20,252 nucleotides of DNA from JAYEJW01 sp034716535 (GTDB lineage: Bacteria; Pseudomonadota; Gammaproteobacteria; Chromatiales; Chromatiaceae), in the NCBI GenBank assembly GCA_034716535.1, contig JAYEJW010000669.1, positions 1-20,252 on the forward strand, given 5' to 3'. This document shows, piece by piece, positions 1 through 7,750 of this stretch. The translations under genes were made by a program, and so were the position numbers. Under the pieces are notes generated by a model, which worked only from the letters and a program-made list of their open reading frames with translations, was not told the origin of the DNA and ran no database searches. Positions within the stretch are counted from its first letter, which is position 1. Each line of letters opens with the position of its first letter.

Positions 1-106
1 TCATCGACGCTGGAGTCGCGGCGGTAAGGGGTATCGGGAGAGGGATACTTCTCATTTATGCGCTGAATCGCTTCGCCGCTTGGGTCGCGAAGATCAGCGT
101 CGATGA
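1..106. repeat. Perfect 12-bp inverted repeat bounding ~106 bp
   Basis: TCATCGACGCTG at 1-12 is the exact reverse complement of CAGCGTCGATGA at 95-106. The 82 bases between the arms show no coding frame I can support. The left arm sits on the window edge, so the repeat may extend further out. It could be the ends of a short palindromic element, an operator pair or a large hairpin. Function unknown. Confidence 0.4.
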
Positions 107-142
107 ATCTTGGGGACAGATGCTGTACACAGTGTCCACAAT

Positions 143-302
143 CTAGCGAAGCGCTGATTTACCCGGCGCTTACCGCGGAGCAGGGATGCCCCGCCATTCT
201 TCAGGCCTGTAAGGCGTGGAAGATGAAGGAACCGGGAAACCGCGCTTTTGCGGTTCAGTGCCGATTTGGCCAGGATGGCCATAGATCAGCGTTTCCCTGG
301 CG
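143..302 (-). repeat. MITE-like multi-hairpin repeat, copy A
   Basis: This ~160 bp segment recurs in opposite orientation at 12848-13009, with about 85-90% identity by hand alignment. Both ends carry an imperfect ~20 bp terminal inverted repeat approximating CTAGSGAARCGCTGATTTAY; the left end (143-162) and the reverse complement of the right end match at 15 of 20 positions. The interior holds several short inverted pairs: GGCCA around TCC, GAACCG with CGGTTC, GGGGCA with TGCTCC, and AAGCGC with GCGCTT. It has no convincing coding capacity. Size, terminal repeats and structure suggest a non-autonomous mobile element (MITE or complex REP/BIME-like). The family is not one I can name. Confidence 0.75.
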
Positions 303-587
303 CCGTCCCGGCATGATCAGCGCACGGCATCGGGAAGCCGTAGCTTCTCGATGCCTTCATCCGTAATCGTTCGGATCCCCTTGGCCATTTGGGAGAGGAG
401 ATGGGGGTCAAGGTAAACAAGATCAGGGCCATATGCCCCCCGCTCCCTAGCCCCCTCAAGGGGCGAGGGGGCTGAACGGTTAGCTTCATCCTCAGCCACT
501 TGGCCTGGCCGAAAATCGCGGCACATCTTTTTGTCGGTGAACCGGGGTTGCCCGCCCCTTGGTCTGAGGTTCCCAAAGAAAAACCCG
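303..587. other. Gene-less stretch downstream of comF with a G/C hairpin
   Basis: No supportable gene was found. A strong inverted repeat, AGCCCCCTC at 449-457 and GAGGGGGCT at 465-473 around a 7-base loop, lies in the middle. It lacks a T-run on either strand, so it looks more like a REP-type palindrome than a classical terminator. On minus, an open frame from 604 to 317 ends in a protein-like tail (about residues 66-95, DPHLLSQMAKGIR then TITDEGIEKLRLPD). I do not recognise it; it may be a gene remnant interrupted by the palindrome. Confidence 0.35.
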
Positions 588-1295
588 TCACTCGGTCCTC
601 GCAACCGCCCAGACGTCGACCCGCTCGACGCCCGCCTTCAGCAGAACCTTCGCCAGCTCGGCCACGGTGCTGCCTGTGGTGACCACATCGTCAAGTAGGG
701 CTACATGGGCGGCCTCCGGTGCCCGCTGAACACGGAAGGCACCGCGCACGTTGCGCCGACGCGCTTTCTGTTCAAGGCCCGCCTGGGGCGCGGTGGGCTG
801 GGCCCGGACGCAACTCCTGGTGTCGACGGGGATGGAAAGCTCCCGCCTCAGGGTGCGAGCAACCTCCAGCGCCTGGTTGTAGCCCCGCTCCCTCTGGCGC
901 GCGGGATGCAATGGTACCGGGATGATCAGCTCGGGCATCGCGCCGCCCTGCTCGCGCAAAGAGAGGGCGAGGCACTGCCCAAGCAGTCGGGTCAGGTTGA
1001 GGCGAGCACGGAACTTGGCCCCGCCCACGAGGGCGGGGACTGGATCCTTGTAAATGAAAGCGGTGTGACAGGCCGAGAAGGGGGGCGGTCGGCGCTGGCA
1101 GGCACCGCACAGGGCACCCCCGGGACGCGAAGCCGGCAGGGGAAGGGCACAGCGGCCGCAGCAGGAAAGGTTGCGGGGAAGGTCCTCGAAGCAGCCAGGA
1201 CAGAGATCCAGGCCGCGGTGGCCCGGTGCCCCGCACAAGACGCAGGTCGGCGGATAGATCCCTGAAAGCACCCTGTTCGGCCGGCGATGAAACAT
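588..1295 (-). CDS. comF: ComF family amidophosphoribosyltransferase-like protein
   Basis: The 235-residue protein has the ComF layout. The amino half carries four CxxC pairs (C18/C21, C32/C35, C46/C49, C63/C66), as expected for zinc binding. The carboxy half is a type I phosphoribosyltransferase fold with the PRPP-binding loop VALLDDVVTTGST near residues 198-210 and a PVPLHPARQRERGYNQ segment typical of the family. ComF proteins are linked to DNA uptake during natural transformation, but the precise biochemical role is not settled; some are annotated as GntX. The gene diverges from bioB, an arrangement common in gammaproteobacteria. The ATG at 1295 lacks a clear Shine-Dalgarno sequence, so the start is only moderately certain. 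The length is normal. Confidence 0.93.
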   Translation of the reverse strand: MFHRRPNRVLSGIYPPTCVLCGAPGHRGLDLCPGCFEDLPRNLSCCGRCALPLPASRPGGALCGACQRRPPPFSACHTAFIYKDPVPALVGGAKFRARLNLTRLLGQCLALSLREQGGAMPELIIPVPLHPARQRERGYNQALEVARTLRRELSIPVDTRSCVRAQPTAPQAGLEQKARRRNVRGAFRVQRAPEAAHVALLDDVVTTGSTVAELAKVLLKAGVERVDVWAVARTE

Positions 1296-1565
1296 GTTTG
1301 ATCGATGGATAGCCGTCAGCTCGGTGTGATGACGTACCTGAGCGCAGATTAGCCGATCGCGGATTGCTTTTTCTGGGTCGATGGCTCCGACGGCTCTATC
1401 CCGCCCTCCGCGCTCGTCTCGAAGCTGCAGAACATGATTCCCAGATTACGTGGATTTGAGCAGGTCAGGGCCGTTCTATGTCCCGAAATCGGCATTCATC
1501 TAGGAAATCTGCGGATAAAACCGCGGTTGCTGCCGCTCGTAGCGCTCCCAGGAAACGACGGGCGC
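1296..1565. other. comF-bioB divergent intergenic region
   Basis: About 386 bases separate comF from the bioB start. This left part shows no recognisable gene. The frame of bioB stays open back to an ATG at 1478, but the translation is basic and low in family similarity, and it lies upstream of the operator and promoter, so I treat it as non-coding. A small palindrome, AAACATGTTT, overlaps the comF start codon at 1290-1299. The comF promoter must lie here, but I could not pick one out. Confidence 0.5.
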
Positions 1566-1598
1566 TTGTAAACCACCGGAGCCCGCGCAGGTTGACAG
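1566..1598 (+). promoter_or_regulatory. BirA (biotin repressor) operator
   Basis: TTGTAAACC at 1566-1574 matches the left half of the bacterial BirA consensus at 9 of 9 positions. After a 15-base spacer, GGTTGACAG at 1590-1598 matches the right half GGTTTACAA at 7 of 9. The known consensus is TTGTAAACC, N14-16, GGTTTACAA. It lies about 85 bases upstream of bioB and overlaps the promoter. Dimeric BirA loaded with biotinyl-AMP would therefore block the operon when biotin is sufficient. Confidence 0.88.
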
Positions 1599-1619
1599 CG
1601 CAGGGCGCCCGATTATCAT
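1592..1619 (+). promoter_or_regulatory. Sigma70-type promoter of the bio operon
   Basis: A perfect -35 hexamer TTGACA (1592-1597) is followed after 16 bases by TATCAT (1614-1619), which matches 5 of 6 bases of the -10 consensus. The -35 box lies inside the right half of the BirA operator, and this explains that half-site's deviation from consensus. Transcription would start near 1626, giving a leader of about 55 bases before the bioB ATG. Confidence 0.75.
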
Positions 1620-1681
1620 TTAGGGGTTTTGCGGCGCAATACCGTCGCCGCTTGGCCGTCCACACGATCGGAATCCCCACG

Positions 1682-2683
1682 ATGCCAATCACCGAGGTCC
1701 GCCACGACTGGTCCGTCAATGAGATCGAGTCGCTGTTGAGCCAGCCCATCAACGACCTGCTGTTCCGCGCGCAGGGGGTGCACCGTGCCAACTTCGACCC
1801 CAACCGAGTCCAGGTAAGCACCCTGCTCAGCATCAAAACCGGTGCCTGCCCGGAGGACTGCGGCTACTGCTCCCAGAGCGCGAAGAACGACACGGGTCTT
1901 GTGCGCGAGCGCCTGTTGCCCGTCGAAGAGGTCATGGCGGCGGCGGGGGCGGCCAAGGACAAGGGCGCCACCCGCTTCTGCATGGGTGCGGCCTGGCGCA
2001 ACCCGACGGATCGGAACCTCGAGCAGGTCATTCGCATGATCGAGGCGGTGAGCGAGCTCGGGCTCGAGACCTGCGTCACCCTCGGCATGCTCACGGCCGA
2101 TCAGACCCGTCGCCTAAAAGAGGCCGGGCTCGACTACTACAATCACAACCTGGACACATCCCCCGAGTTTTACGGCCAGGTCATCACCACCCGGACCTAC
2201 CAGGATCGCCTGGAGACCCTGGATCGGGTGCAGAGTGCGGGCATCAAGGTCTGCAGCGGCGGCATCCTGGGCATGGGGGAGTCCAGGCGAGACCGTGCCT
2301 CCATGCTGCGCCAACTCGCCAACCTGCCCAAGCACCCCGAGTCCGTTCCCATCAACCTGCTGGTCCAGGTGGAGGGCACGCCCCTGCACGGCACGGCGGA
2401 GCTGGACCCCTTCGAGTTCGTCCGCACCATCGCCGTGGCGCGAATCCTCATGCCCGGCTCCTACGTGCGCCTTTCCGCCGGTCGCTCGCAGATGAGCGAT
2501 GAGCTGCAGGCCCTGTGCTTCCTCGCCGGCGCCAACTCCATGTTCTACGGCGAGCGGCTGCTCACCACCCCCAACGCGGAGTCCGACCGCGACCGGGATC
2601 TTTTCGAGCGCCTGGGACTCGACTTCGAGGCCGCGAGTGCCGACGAGCGCACCGAGCCCGGCCCCTGCCGGCGGGCCGGTTGA
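1682..2683 (+). CDS. bioB: Biotin synthase BioB
   Basis: This radical-SAM enzyme inserts sulfur into dethiobiotin, the last step of biotin synthesis. The 333-residue protein carries the CxxxCxxC cluster motif (C56, C60, C63; GACPEDCGYC). It also has the conserved cysteines and arginine that hold the second [2Fe-2S] cluster, in TRFCMGAAW, LETCVTLGML, IKVCSGGILGMGE and YVRLSAGR. I chose the ATG at 1682 because the protein then starts like other BioBs, and because an in-frame ATG at 1478 lies upstream of the operator and promoter. No strong Shine-Dalgarno sequence precedes the start. It is the first gene of a BirA-controlled operon and ends 7 bases before bioF. Confidence 0.96.
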   Translation: MPITEVRHDWSVNEIESLLSQPINDLLFRAQGVHRANFDPNRVQVSTLLSIKTGACPEDCGYCSQSAKNDTGLVRERLLPVEEVMAAAGAAKDKGATRFCMGAAWRNPTDRNLEQVIRMIEAVSELGLETCVTLGMLTADQTRRLKEAGLDYYNHNLDTSPEFYGQVITTRTYQDRLETLDRVQSAGIKVCSGGILGMGESRRDRASMLRQLANLPKHPESVPINLLVQVEGTPLHGTAELDPFEFVRTIAVARILMPGSYVRLSAGRSQMSDELQALCFLAGANSMFYGERLLTTPNAESDRDRDLFERLGLDFEAASADERTEPGPCRRAG

Positions 2684-2690
2684 TGCAGCG

Positions 2691-3848
2691 ATGCTCGCCC
2701 TGAACGCCGAGCTCAATCGCCTGCGCGACCGACACCTCTACCGTGTGAGGCGGGTACTGGACGGTCCCCAGGGACCGCGGCCGGTCATCGACGGCCGCCC
2801 GTTGCTCGCCTTCTGCAGCAACGACTATCTGGGTCTGGCCAACCATCCGGAGGTCGTCGCCGCGCTCAAACGGGGCGCGGACAGCTACGGTGCGGGCAGC
2901 GGCGCAGCCCACCTGGTCACGGGCCACAGCAGCGCTCATCACGCTTTGGAGGAAGAGCTCGCCGACTTTCTCGGCCGTCCGCGCGCCCTGCTTTTCTCAA
3001 CCGGCTACATGGCCAATCTCGGCGTGATCTCGGCGCTGACGGGGCGTCGGGATCGGGTGTTCCAGGACCGGCTCAATCACGCCTCCCTGCTCGACGGCGC
3101 GCTGCTGAGCCGCGCCCAGCTGCGCCGCTACCCCCACGCGGACGCGAAGGCGCTCGCCCGCATGCTGGACGGCGAAGGCGGGCGGCTCGTCGCCACGGAC
3201 GGCGTCTTCAGCATGGACGGTGACCTGGCGCCCCTGCCGGAGCTGGCCGAGGCCGCCCGTCAGGCCAACACCTTGTTGATGGTGGACGACGCCCACGGAC
3301 TGGGTGTGCTGGGGGAGTCCGGGCGCGGAAGCCCGGATCACTTCGAGCTGGATCCCCAACAGGTCCCGATCCTGGTCGGTACCCTGGGCAAGGCCTTCGG
3401 CACCTTCGGGGCCTTCGTCTCGGGCAGCGAGGAGCTGATCGAGACCCTGATCCAGAGAGCCCGCAGCTACGTCTATACGACGGCCCCTCCTCCTGCCGTG
3501 GCAATGGCCACCCGGGCAAGCCTGAAGATCGTCCGCCGCGAGTCCTGGAGGCGGGAGCGGCTCGGGGACCTGATAACGCGCTTCCGCGCCGGCGCCGCGC
3601 AGCTCGGCTTACCCTTGATGGACTCGCGGACCCCCATTCAGCCGATCGTTGCGGGCAGTGCCGAGCGGGCCCTGAGCTGGAGCCGGCATCTGGAGAAATC
3701 CGCCATCCTCGTGAGCGCCATTCGCCCGCCCACGGTACCGGAGGGATCGGCGCGTCTTCGAGTCACCTTCTCCGCCGCACACTCGGAGGCGGACGTGGAC
3801 CGGCTGCTGGACAGCCTGTCAGAGCTGCCCCAGGGGGAGGAAACGTGA
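2691..3848 (+). CDS. bioF: 8-amino-7-oxononanoate synthase BioF
   Basis: This PLP enzyme condenses pimeloyl-ACP (or -CoA) with L-alanine to give 8-amino-7-oxononanoate. The 385-residue protein has the family's signature segments: FCSNDYLGL at 41-49, the glycine-rich YGAGSGAAHLVTG at 66-78, VDDAHGLGVLGESGRG near 198-213, and the PLP lysine K234 in GTLGKAFG. The ATG at 2691 lies 7 bases after the bioB stop. The frame remains open further upstream inside bioB, but those residues are not BioF-like. The stop overlaps the GTG start of bioH. Length is normal for the family. Confidence 0.95.
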   Translation: MLALNAELNRLRDRHLYRVRRVLDGPQGPRPVIDGRPLLAFCSNDYLGLANHPEVVAALKRGADSYGAGSGAAHLVTGHSSAHHALEEELADFLGRPRALLFSTGYMANLGVISALTGRRDRVFQDRLNHASLLDGALLSRAQLRRYPHADAKALARMLDGEGGRLVATDGVFSMDGDLAPLPELAEAARQANTLLMVDDAHGLGVLGESGRGSPDHFELDPQQVPILVGTLGKAFGTFGAFVSGSEELIETLIQRARSYVYTTAPPPAVAMATRASLKIVRRESWRRERLGDLITRFRAGAAQLGLPLMDSRTPIQPIVAGSAERALSWSRHLEKSAILVSAIRPPTVPEGSARLRVTFSAAHSEADVDRLLDSLSELPQGEET

Positions 3849-4621
3849 CGCCTTGTAAGGACCCACAGGGTGGGGGGCCGGAGCTGGTTCTGCTCCACGG
3901 CTGGGGCATGAACGCTGCCGTATGGGAGACGCTGGCACCCGCATTCGGAGACGTCAGACGCCAGAGCCGCATCGAGCTTCCGGGCCACGGCGCGAGCCCC
4001 TTCGAGCAGGGCCACGACAACCTCGCAGCCTGGGCGCAGGCCTGCCTCGAGGCAGCACCCGAACAGGCTGTCTGGGTCGGCTGGTCTTTGGGCGGATTGG
4101 TGGCGCTTCAGGCGGCACTGCAGGCCCCGGAGCGGATCGCCGCGCTGATCCTGGTGACCGCCACGCCGCGTTTCGTCCGCGCCTCCGACTGGTCCACCGC
4201 CGTACCGGCGCAGACCCTGGAGCAATTTCACACGTCTCTGGTCGCGGACCCCGCCCCGGCCCTGGAGCGCTTCCTTGCCTTGCAGGTACGGGGCAGTGAC
4301 GAGGCCCGGACGACGCTCCGCGCCCTGCGCCGGGAGATCGCCCGGCGTCCGTCCCCAGACCCGTCCGCCCTGGCGCTCGGACTGGACTTGCTGCGAGAAG
4401 AGGACCTTCGTGGCCGGCTCGCCGAGGTCACCTGTCCGACCCTGTGGCTGTTCGGGGAGCGCGACACCCTGGTCCCGGCGGCCGCCGCCGAGGGGGTTGC
4501 CTCGCTGCTGCCCCAGGCCCGGCTGCGGGTGATCCCCGGCGCCGCGCATGCGCCTTTCCTCTCCCACCCGCAGGAGACGACCGCGGAGATCGCGGAATTC
4601 CTCGCAGGGTTTCCATGCTGA
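3845..4621 (+). CDS. bioH: Pimeloyl-ACP methyl ester esterase BioH
   Basis: This alpha/beta hydrolase removes the methyl group from pimeloyl-ACP methyl ester, ending the disguised fatty-acid cycle that BioC begins. The 258-residue protein shows an HGWGMN oxyanion segment, nucleophile S81 in GWSLGG, acid D207 in FGERDTLVP, and H235 in GAAHAPF. These positions closely match E. coli BioH. The start is GTG at 3845, overlapping the bioF stop by 4 bases. A strong Shine-Dalgarno sequence (GGGGGAGG) sits just upstream, which supports this start and suggests coupled translation. Having bioH inside the operon beside bioC, rather than unlinked as in E. coli, is common in pseudomonads and relatives. Confidence 0.95.
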   Translation: MTPCKDPQGGGPELVLLHGWGMNAAVWETLAPAFGDVRRQSRIELPGHGASPFEQGHDNLAAWAQACLEAAPEQAVWVGWSLGGLVALQAALQAPERIAALILVTATPRFVRASDWSTAVPAQTLEQFHTSLVADPAPALERFLALQVRGSDEARTTLRALRREIARRPSPDPSALALGLDLLREEDLRGRLAEVTCPTLWLFGERDTLVPAAAAEGVASLLPQARLRVIPGAAHAPFLSHPQETTAEIAEFLAGFPC

Positions 4622-5481
4622 ACGCCGGCCCCATCGACAAACGCTCCGCCCGCCGCTCTTTTGAGCGAGCCGCAGCCGCCTACGACCTGGCCGCCGTGCT
4701 CCAACGGGAGATCGCAAACCGCATGCTGGAGCGTCTGGACTACGTGCGCCTGGCACCCAGGCTCATCCTGGATCTTGGCGCCGGCACCGGTTACGCCATC
4801 GAGGCCCTGCAGCGACGTTACAAAAAGGCGCGCATCCTGGCCCTGGACTTCGCCCTGGGCATGTTGCAGCAGGCGCGCCACCGCGGCTCCTGGCTCAACC
4901 GCCCACGCTGCGTCTGCGCAGACGCGGAGGCCCTGCCCCTGGCGGATGCAAGCGTCGATCTCATCTTCTCGAACGCCACGCTGCAATGGTGCAACGACCT
5001 GCCGCGCACCTTCGGTGAGCTCCTACGTGTCCTGCGGCCGGGAGGGCTCCTGATGTTCACCACGTTCGGCCCGGACACCCTGAGGGAGCTGCGGGCGGGC
5101 TGGGCAGCGGCGGACGGTTACTCGCACGTGAATCCTTTCCTGGATATGCACGACATCGGGGATGCTCTTGTCCGTGCCCGTTTCGCCGACCCGGTCATGG
5201 ACGCGGAGCACCTGACCGTCACCTACGGGAACATGCGCAACCTGATGCGGGACCTCAAGATCCTTGGGGCCCACAACGCGACGACGGAGAGACCACGGGG
5301 GCTCACCGGGCGGCGTCGGCTCGCCGTCGTGGAGCGGGCTTACGAGGCCTACCGCCACGATGGCCGCCTGCCCGCCAGCTACGAGGTGATCCACGGCCAC
5401 GCCTGGGCACCGCTTCAGCGGCAGCTAGTCGACGGTGTCGCGATCCCGGTGAGCTCCATCCGTAGACGGGATCGGTCATGA
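4615..5481 (+). CDS. bioC: Malonyl-ACP O-methyltransferase BioC
   Basis: This SAM-dependent enzyme methylates malonyl-ACP, so that the fatty acid machinery can build the pimeloyl chain. The 288-residue protein has the SAM-binding LDLGAGTGY motif near residues 49-57, an acidic LALDFALGML segment (end of strand 2), and the family features NATLQWCNDL and LRPGGLLMFTTFGPDTLREL. The ATG at 4615 overlaps the 3' end of bioH by 7 bases. Upstream in-frame codons inside bioH are not BioC-like. Its stop overlaps the bioD start (ATGA). Length is slightly above E. coli BioC (251 residues) through a longer carboxy-terminal region. Confidence 0.94.
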   Translation: MLNAGPIDKRSARRSFERAAAAYDLAAVLQREIANRMLERLDYVRLAPRLILDLGAGTGYAIEALQRRYKKARILALDFALGMLQQARHRGSWLNRPRCVCADAEALPLADASVDLIFSNATLQWCNDLPRTFGELLRVLRPGGLLMFTTFGPDTLRELRAGWAAADGYSHVNPFLDMHDIGDALVRARFADPVMDAEHLTVTYGNMRNLMRDLKILGAHNATTERPRGLTGRRRLAVVERAYEAYRHDGRLPASYEVIHGHAWAPLQRQLVDGVAIPVSSIRRRDRS

Positions 5482-6161
5482 GGGGCGTCTTTGTCGTCGG
5501 GACCGACACCGGCTGCGGTAAGACAGAGGTCAGCCTGGGCCTGATGGAGAGCCTGCAGCGGTGCGGGCTTCGGGTGCTGGGCATGAAGCCGGTGGCCTCC
5601 GGCTGCGACCGAACCCCCGAGGGTTTGCGTAACGACGACGCCCTTCGCCTGCAGGCACAGGGCAGCTTCCGGTTATCCTACGATCAGGTCAATCCCTACG
5701 CCTTCGAGCCACCCATCGCCCCCCACATCGCAGCCGGCCGCACGGGAATTGAGATCGATCTGCCGGTCATTCGCAGCGGCGCCGCCAGACTGGCAGGGCA
5801 AGCGGATTTCCTGGTCATCGAAGGGGTCGGCGGTTGGCGGGTGCCTTTGGCGCCATCACTGTCACTGAGCGACCTCCCGCGAGCCCTGGAGCTCCCTGTG
5901 ATCCTGGTCGCGGGCCTCAAGCTGGGGTGCCTCAACCACAGCCTCCTCACAGCGGAGAGCATCCGCGCGAGCGGCAACCGGCTTGTCGGCTGGATAGCGA
6001 ATCAGGTAGACCCGAACATGCGAGCGCGCGACGAGAACCTCGCGACCCTGGCGGCGCTCTTGGCGGTCCCCTGCCTGGGTGTCGTACCCTGGCTCGCAGC
6101 GCCCGAGCCCCGGCTGGTCGCAGACCACCTGGACATCAGCACCCTGCTGCAGGAAAGCTGA
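5478..6161 (+). CDS. bioD: ATP-dependent dethiobiotin synthetase BioD
   Basis: This enzyme closes the ureido ring of 7,8-diaminopelargonate using CO2 and ATP to make dethiobiotin. The 227-residue protein starts with the P-loop GTDTGCGKT (residues 8-16, K15), followed by MKPVASGC and the conserved EGVGGWRVPL segment. The start ATG overlaps the bioC stop as ATGA. It is the last gene of the biotin operon in this window. bioA (DAPA aminotransferase), needed for the preceding step, is not present and must be elsewhere. Confidence 0.95.
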   Translation: MRGVFVVGTDTGCGKTEVSLGLMESLQRCGLRVLGMKPVASGCDRTPEGLRNDDALRLQAQGSFRLSYDQVNPYAFEPPIAPHIAAGRTGIEIDLPVIRSGAARLAGQADFLVIEGVGGWRVPLAPSLSLSDLPRALELPVILVAGLKLGCLNHSLLTAESIRASGNRLVGWIANQVDPNMRARDENLATLAALLAVPCLGVVPWLAAPEPRLVADHLDISTLLQES

Positions 6162-6247
6162 TTGGTACCACGCCGGAAACGATCAGCGCAGGGGACCACC
6201 GCCAGGGTTCTGGGTTATTCTTTGGGCTCGGCAGGGGTCTTCACTTC

Positions 6248-6310
6248 GGTTGCGTTGCCGCCCGGATCCGACGACTCGCTGCCCCCTTGCCGGCTTCCAG
6301 CAACGCAACC
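6248..6310. promoter_or_regulatory. Perfect 11-bp inverted repeat upstream of dacB
   Basis: GGTTGCGTTGC at 6248-6258 is exactly mirrored by GCAACGCAACC at 6300-6310, with 41 bases between, ending 15 bases before the dacB start. It could be a pair of operator half-sites, a looped leader structure in the transcript, or the bioD-dacB boundary. No T-run follows, so it is not a classical terminator. Confidence 0.4.
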
Positions 6311-6325
6311 CTATTGTCGATTGCC

Positions 6326-7570
6326 ATGCGATTCCGATCTGTTTCTCCGTTCCTTTTCGGCGCAGCCCTGACGGCTGGTTCGATGCTCGCGGCCGGTGCC
6401 GGGCAGGCCTTTGCCGCATCCGGCAGCGCCGTCTCCCGTGCCCTCAAGCTCCCCAAGGCCGCCCTGATGCTGGAGGAGGGCGACCGCACCCTTATCGCGC
6501 GGCACGCCGACCGGCCCATGGTTCCGGCCTCCACCATGAAGATCCTCACGGCGCTGGCTGCCATCCAGCGCTGGGGGCTGAGCCATCGCTTCCACACCGA
6601 CTTCTTCCGCGCCGCCGACGGCCGGTTGTGGGTCAAGGGTTACGGCGACCCCTATCTGGTCTCCGAAGAGCTCGACCTGATCGTTAGCGCCCTGAGGGCG
6701 CGCGGGGTACGGTCCGTGGCGGGCATCGGCACGGACGACAGCTATTTCGCACCCGGCGTTGAGATTCGGGGACGCTCGTCGAGCAACAATCCCTACGATG
6801 CCCCGGTAACCGCCCTCGCCGCGAATTTCAACACCCTGAACCTGCGGATCGCGGGCGGGGCCATCCGCAGCGCAGAACCCCAGACCCCCGTCACGCCGCT
6901 CGCGCGTCGGTTTGGCAAGGGGCTCGGTGCCGGGAAGCATCGGGTGAACCTCAAGGAGCGGGAGCTTGCGGTACGCTACTTCGCGGAGCTGCTGGCCGCC
7001 AAACTGGACGCCGCGGGCATCGAGGTCGGAAGCGATCTGCGCGGCGGGCGCGTACCGGCCGGGGCGGAGCGCATTTACCGGCACGCAAACAGCCGCAATC
7101 TGAGAACCGTCGTCGCTGCCATGCTCGAGTACTCCAACAATTTCATCGCGAACGGCCTGTTTCTGATGTTGGGCGACCGCCAGGACGGCCGGCCGGTGGG
7201 GATCGAGCAGGCCCAGCGCGCCTTCGCCGCCTGGGTGGACAAGACCTTCGGTTGGACCGGTTACCGCATCGAGGACGGCGCCGGCCTGTCGCGGGGAAAC
7301 CGGCTGAGCGCGCGGCAACTGCTGGCGGCCGTGAAGGCCTTCGCCCCCTACCGCGACCTCCTGCCGCAGCAAAACGGACGAGTACGGGCCAAGACAGGCA
7401 CCCTGAAGGGGGTGAGCTGTTACGCGGGTTTCGTCCGGCGGAATGGCGGCTGGGAACCCTTCAGCCTGCTCATAAACCAGCCGGTGGCCTACGATTTGCG
7501 ATTGCAGGTGGCCGACGCCCTGGCGCGCACGCCCGACGTCGGCCGGTTGTGCCCCGGGGCTTCCTGTTGA
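6326..7570 (+). CDS. dacB: D-alanyl-D-alanine carboxypeptidase/endopeptidase, PBP4 (S13) family
   Basis: This periplasmic penicillin-binding protein trims D-Ala and cleaves peptide cross-links in peptidoglycan. The 414-residue protein begins with a Sec signal peptide (MRFR, hydrophobic run, predicted cut after AFA near residue 30). It contains all three active-site boxes: SxxK (S69-K72, ASTMK), SNN (S270-N272) and KTG (356-358). It is shorter than E. coli PBP4 (477 residues), probably through a smaller inserted domain between the SxxK and SxN boxes. I chose the ATG at 6326 because it starts the signal peptide; the upstream open frame overlaps bioD and is not protein-like. It lies 164 bases after bioD, with an inverted repeat in the gap. 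Confidence 0.92.
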   Translation: MRFRSVSPFLFGAALTAGSMLAAGAGQAFAASGSAVSRALKLPKAALMLEEGDRTLIARHADRPMVPASTMKILTALAAIQRWGLSHRFHTDFFRAADGRLWVKGYGDPYLVSEELDLIVSALRARGVRSVAGIGTDDSYFAPGVEIRGRSSSNNPYDAPVTALAANFNTLNLRIAGGAIRSAEPQTPVTPLARRFGKGLGAGKHRVNLKERELAVRYFAELLAAKLDAAGIEVGSDLRGGRVPAGAERIYRHANSRNLRTVVAAMLEYSNNFIANGLFLMLGDRQDGRPVGIEQAQRAFAAWVDKTFGWTGYRIEDGAGLSRGNRLSARQLLAAVKAFAPYRDLLPQQNGRVRAKTGTLKGVSCYAGFVRRNGGWEPFSLLINQPVAYDLRLQVADALARTPDVGRLCPGASC

Positions 7571-7750
7571 CGCTCGCTCCTCTTCAATCCGACGAAAGTC
7601 GATGCAAGGTCACCAGCGACGGCGCGGTTTCCGCGTCACCTGCTTCAAGCCAATCGACCCCAAACCGACCTTCGAGCCGGCCCGCGGTGGTCTCGGCCGC
7701 CGGTCTGCCGCATAATCGAACGATTGGTTCCCAATAATAATGCGAAGTTG

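Noticed and set aside
1478..1681. Amino-terminal extension of bioB from an upstream in-frame ATG
   Set aside because: It lies upstream of the BirA operator and the -35/-10 boxes and would not be in the mRNA. Its translation is basic and unlike BioB, and the protein from 1682 starts as BioB normally does.
2499..2690. Longer bioF reading inside bioB
   Set aside because: The residues are an out-of-frame shadow of bioB, rich in Pro/Ser/Arg. BioF similarity begins after the ATG at 2691.
3638..4756. Long minus-strand open frame across bioF, bioH and bioC
   Set aside because: It is antisense to three clear biotin genes with an Arg/Gly-rich translation and no recognisable domain. It reflects high GC content.
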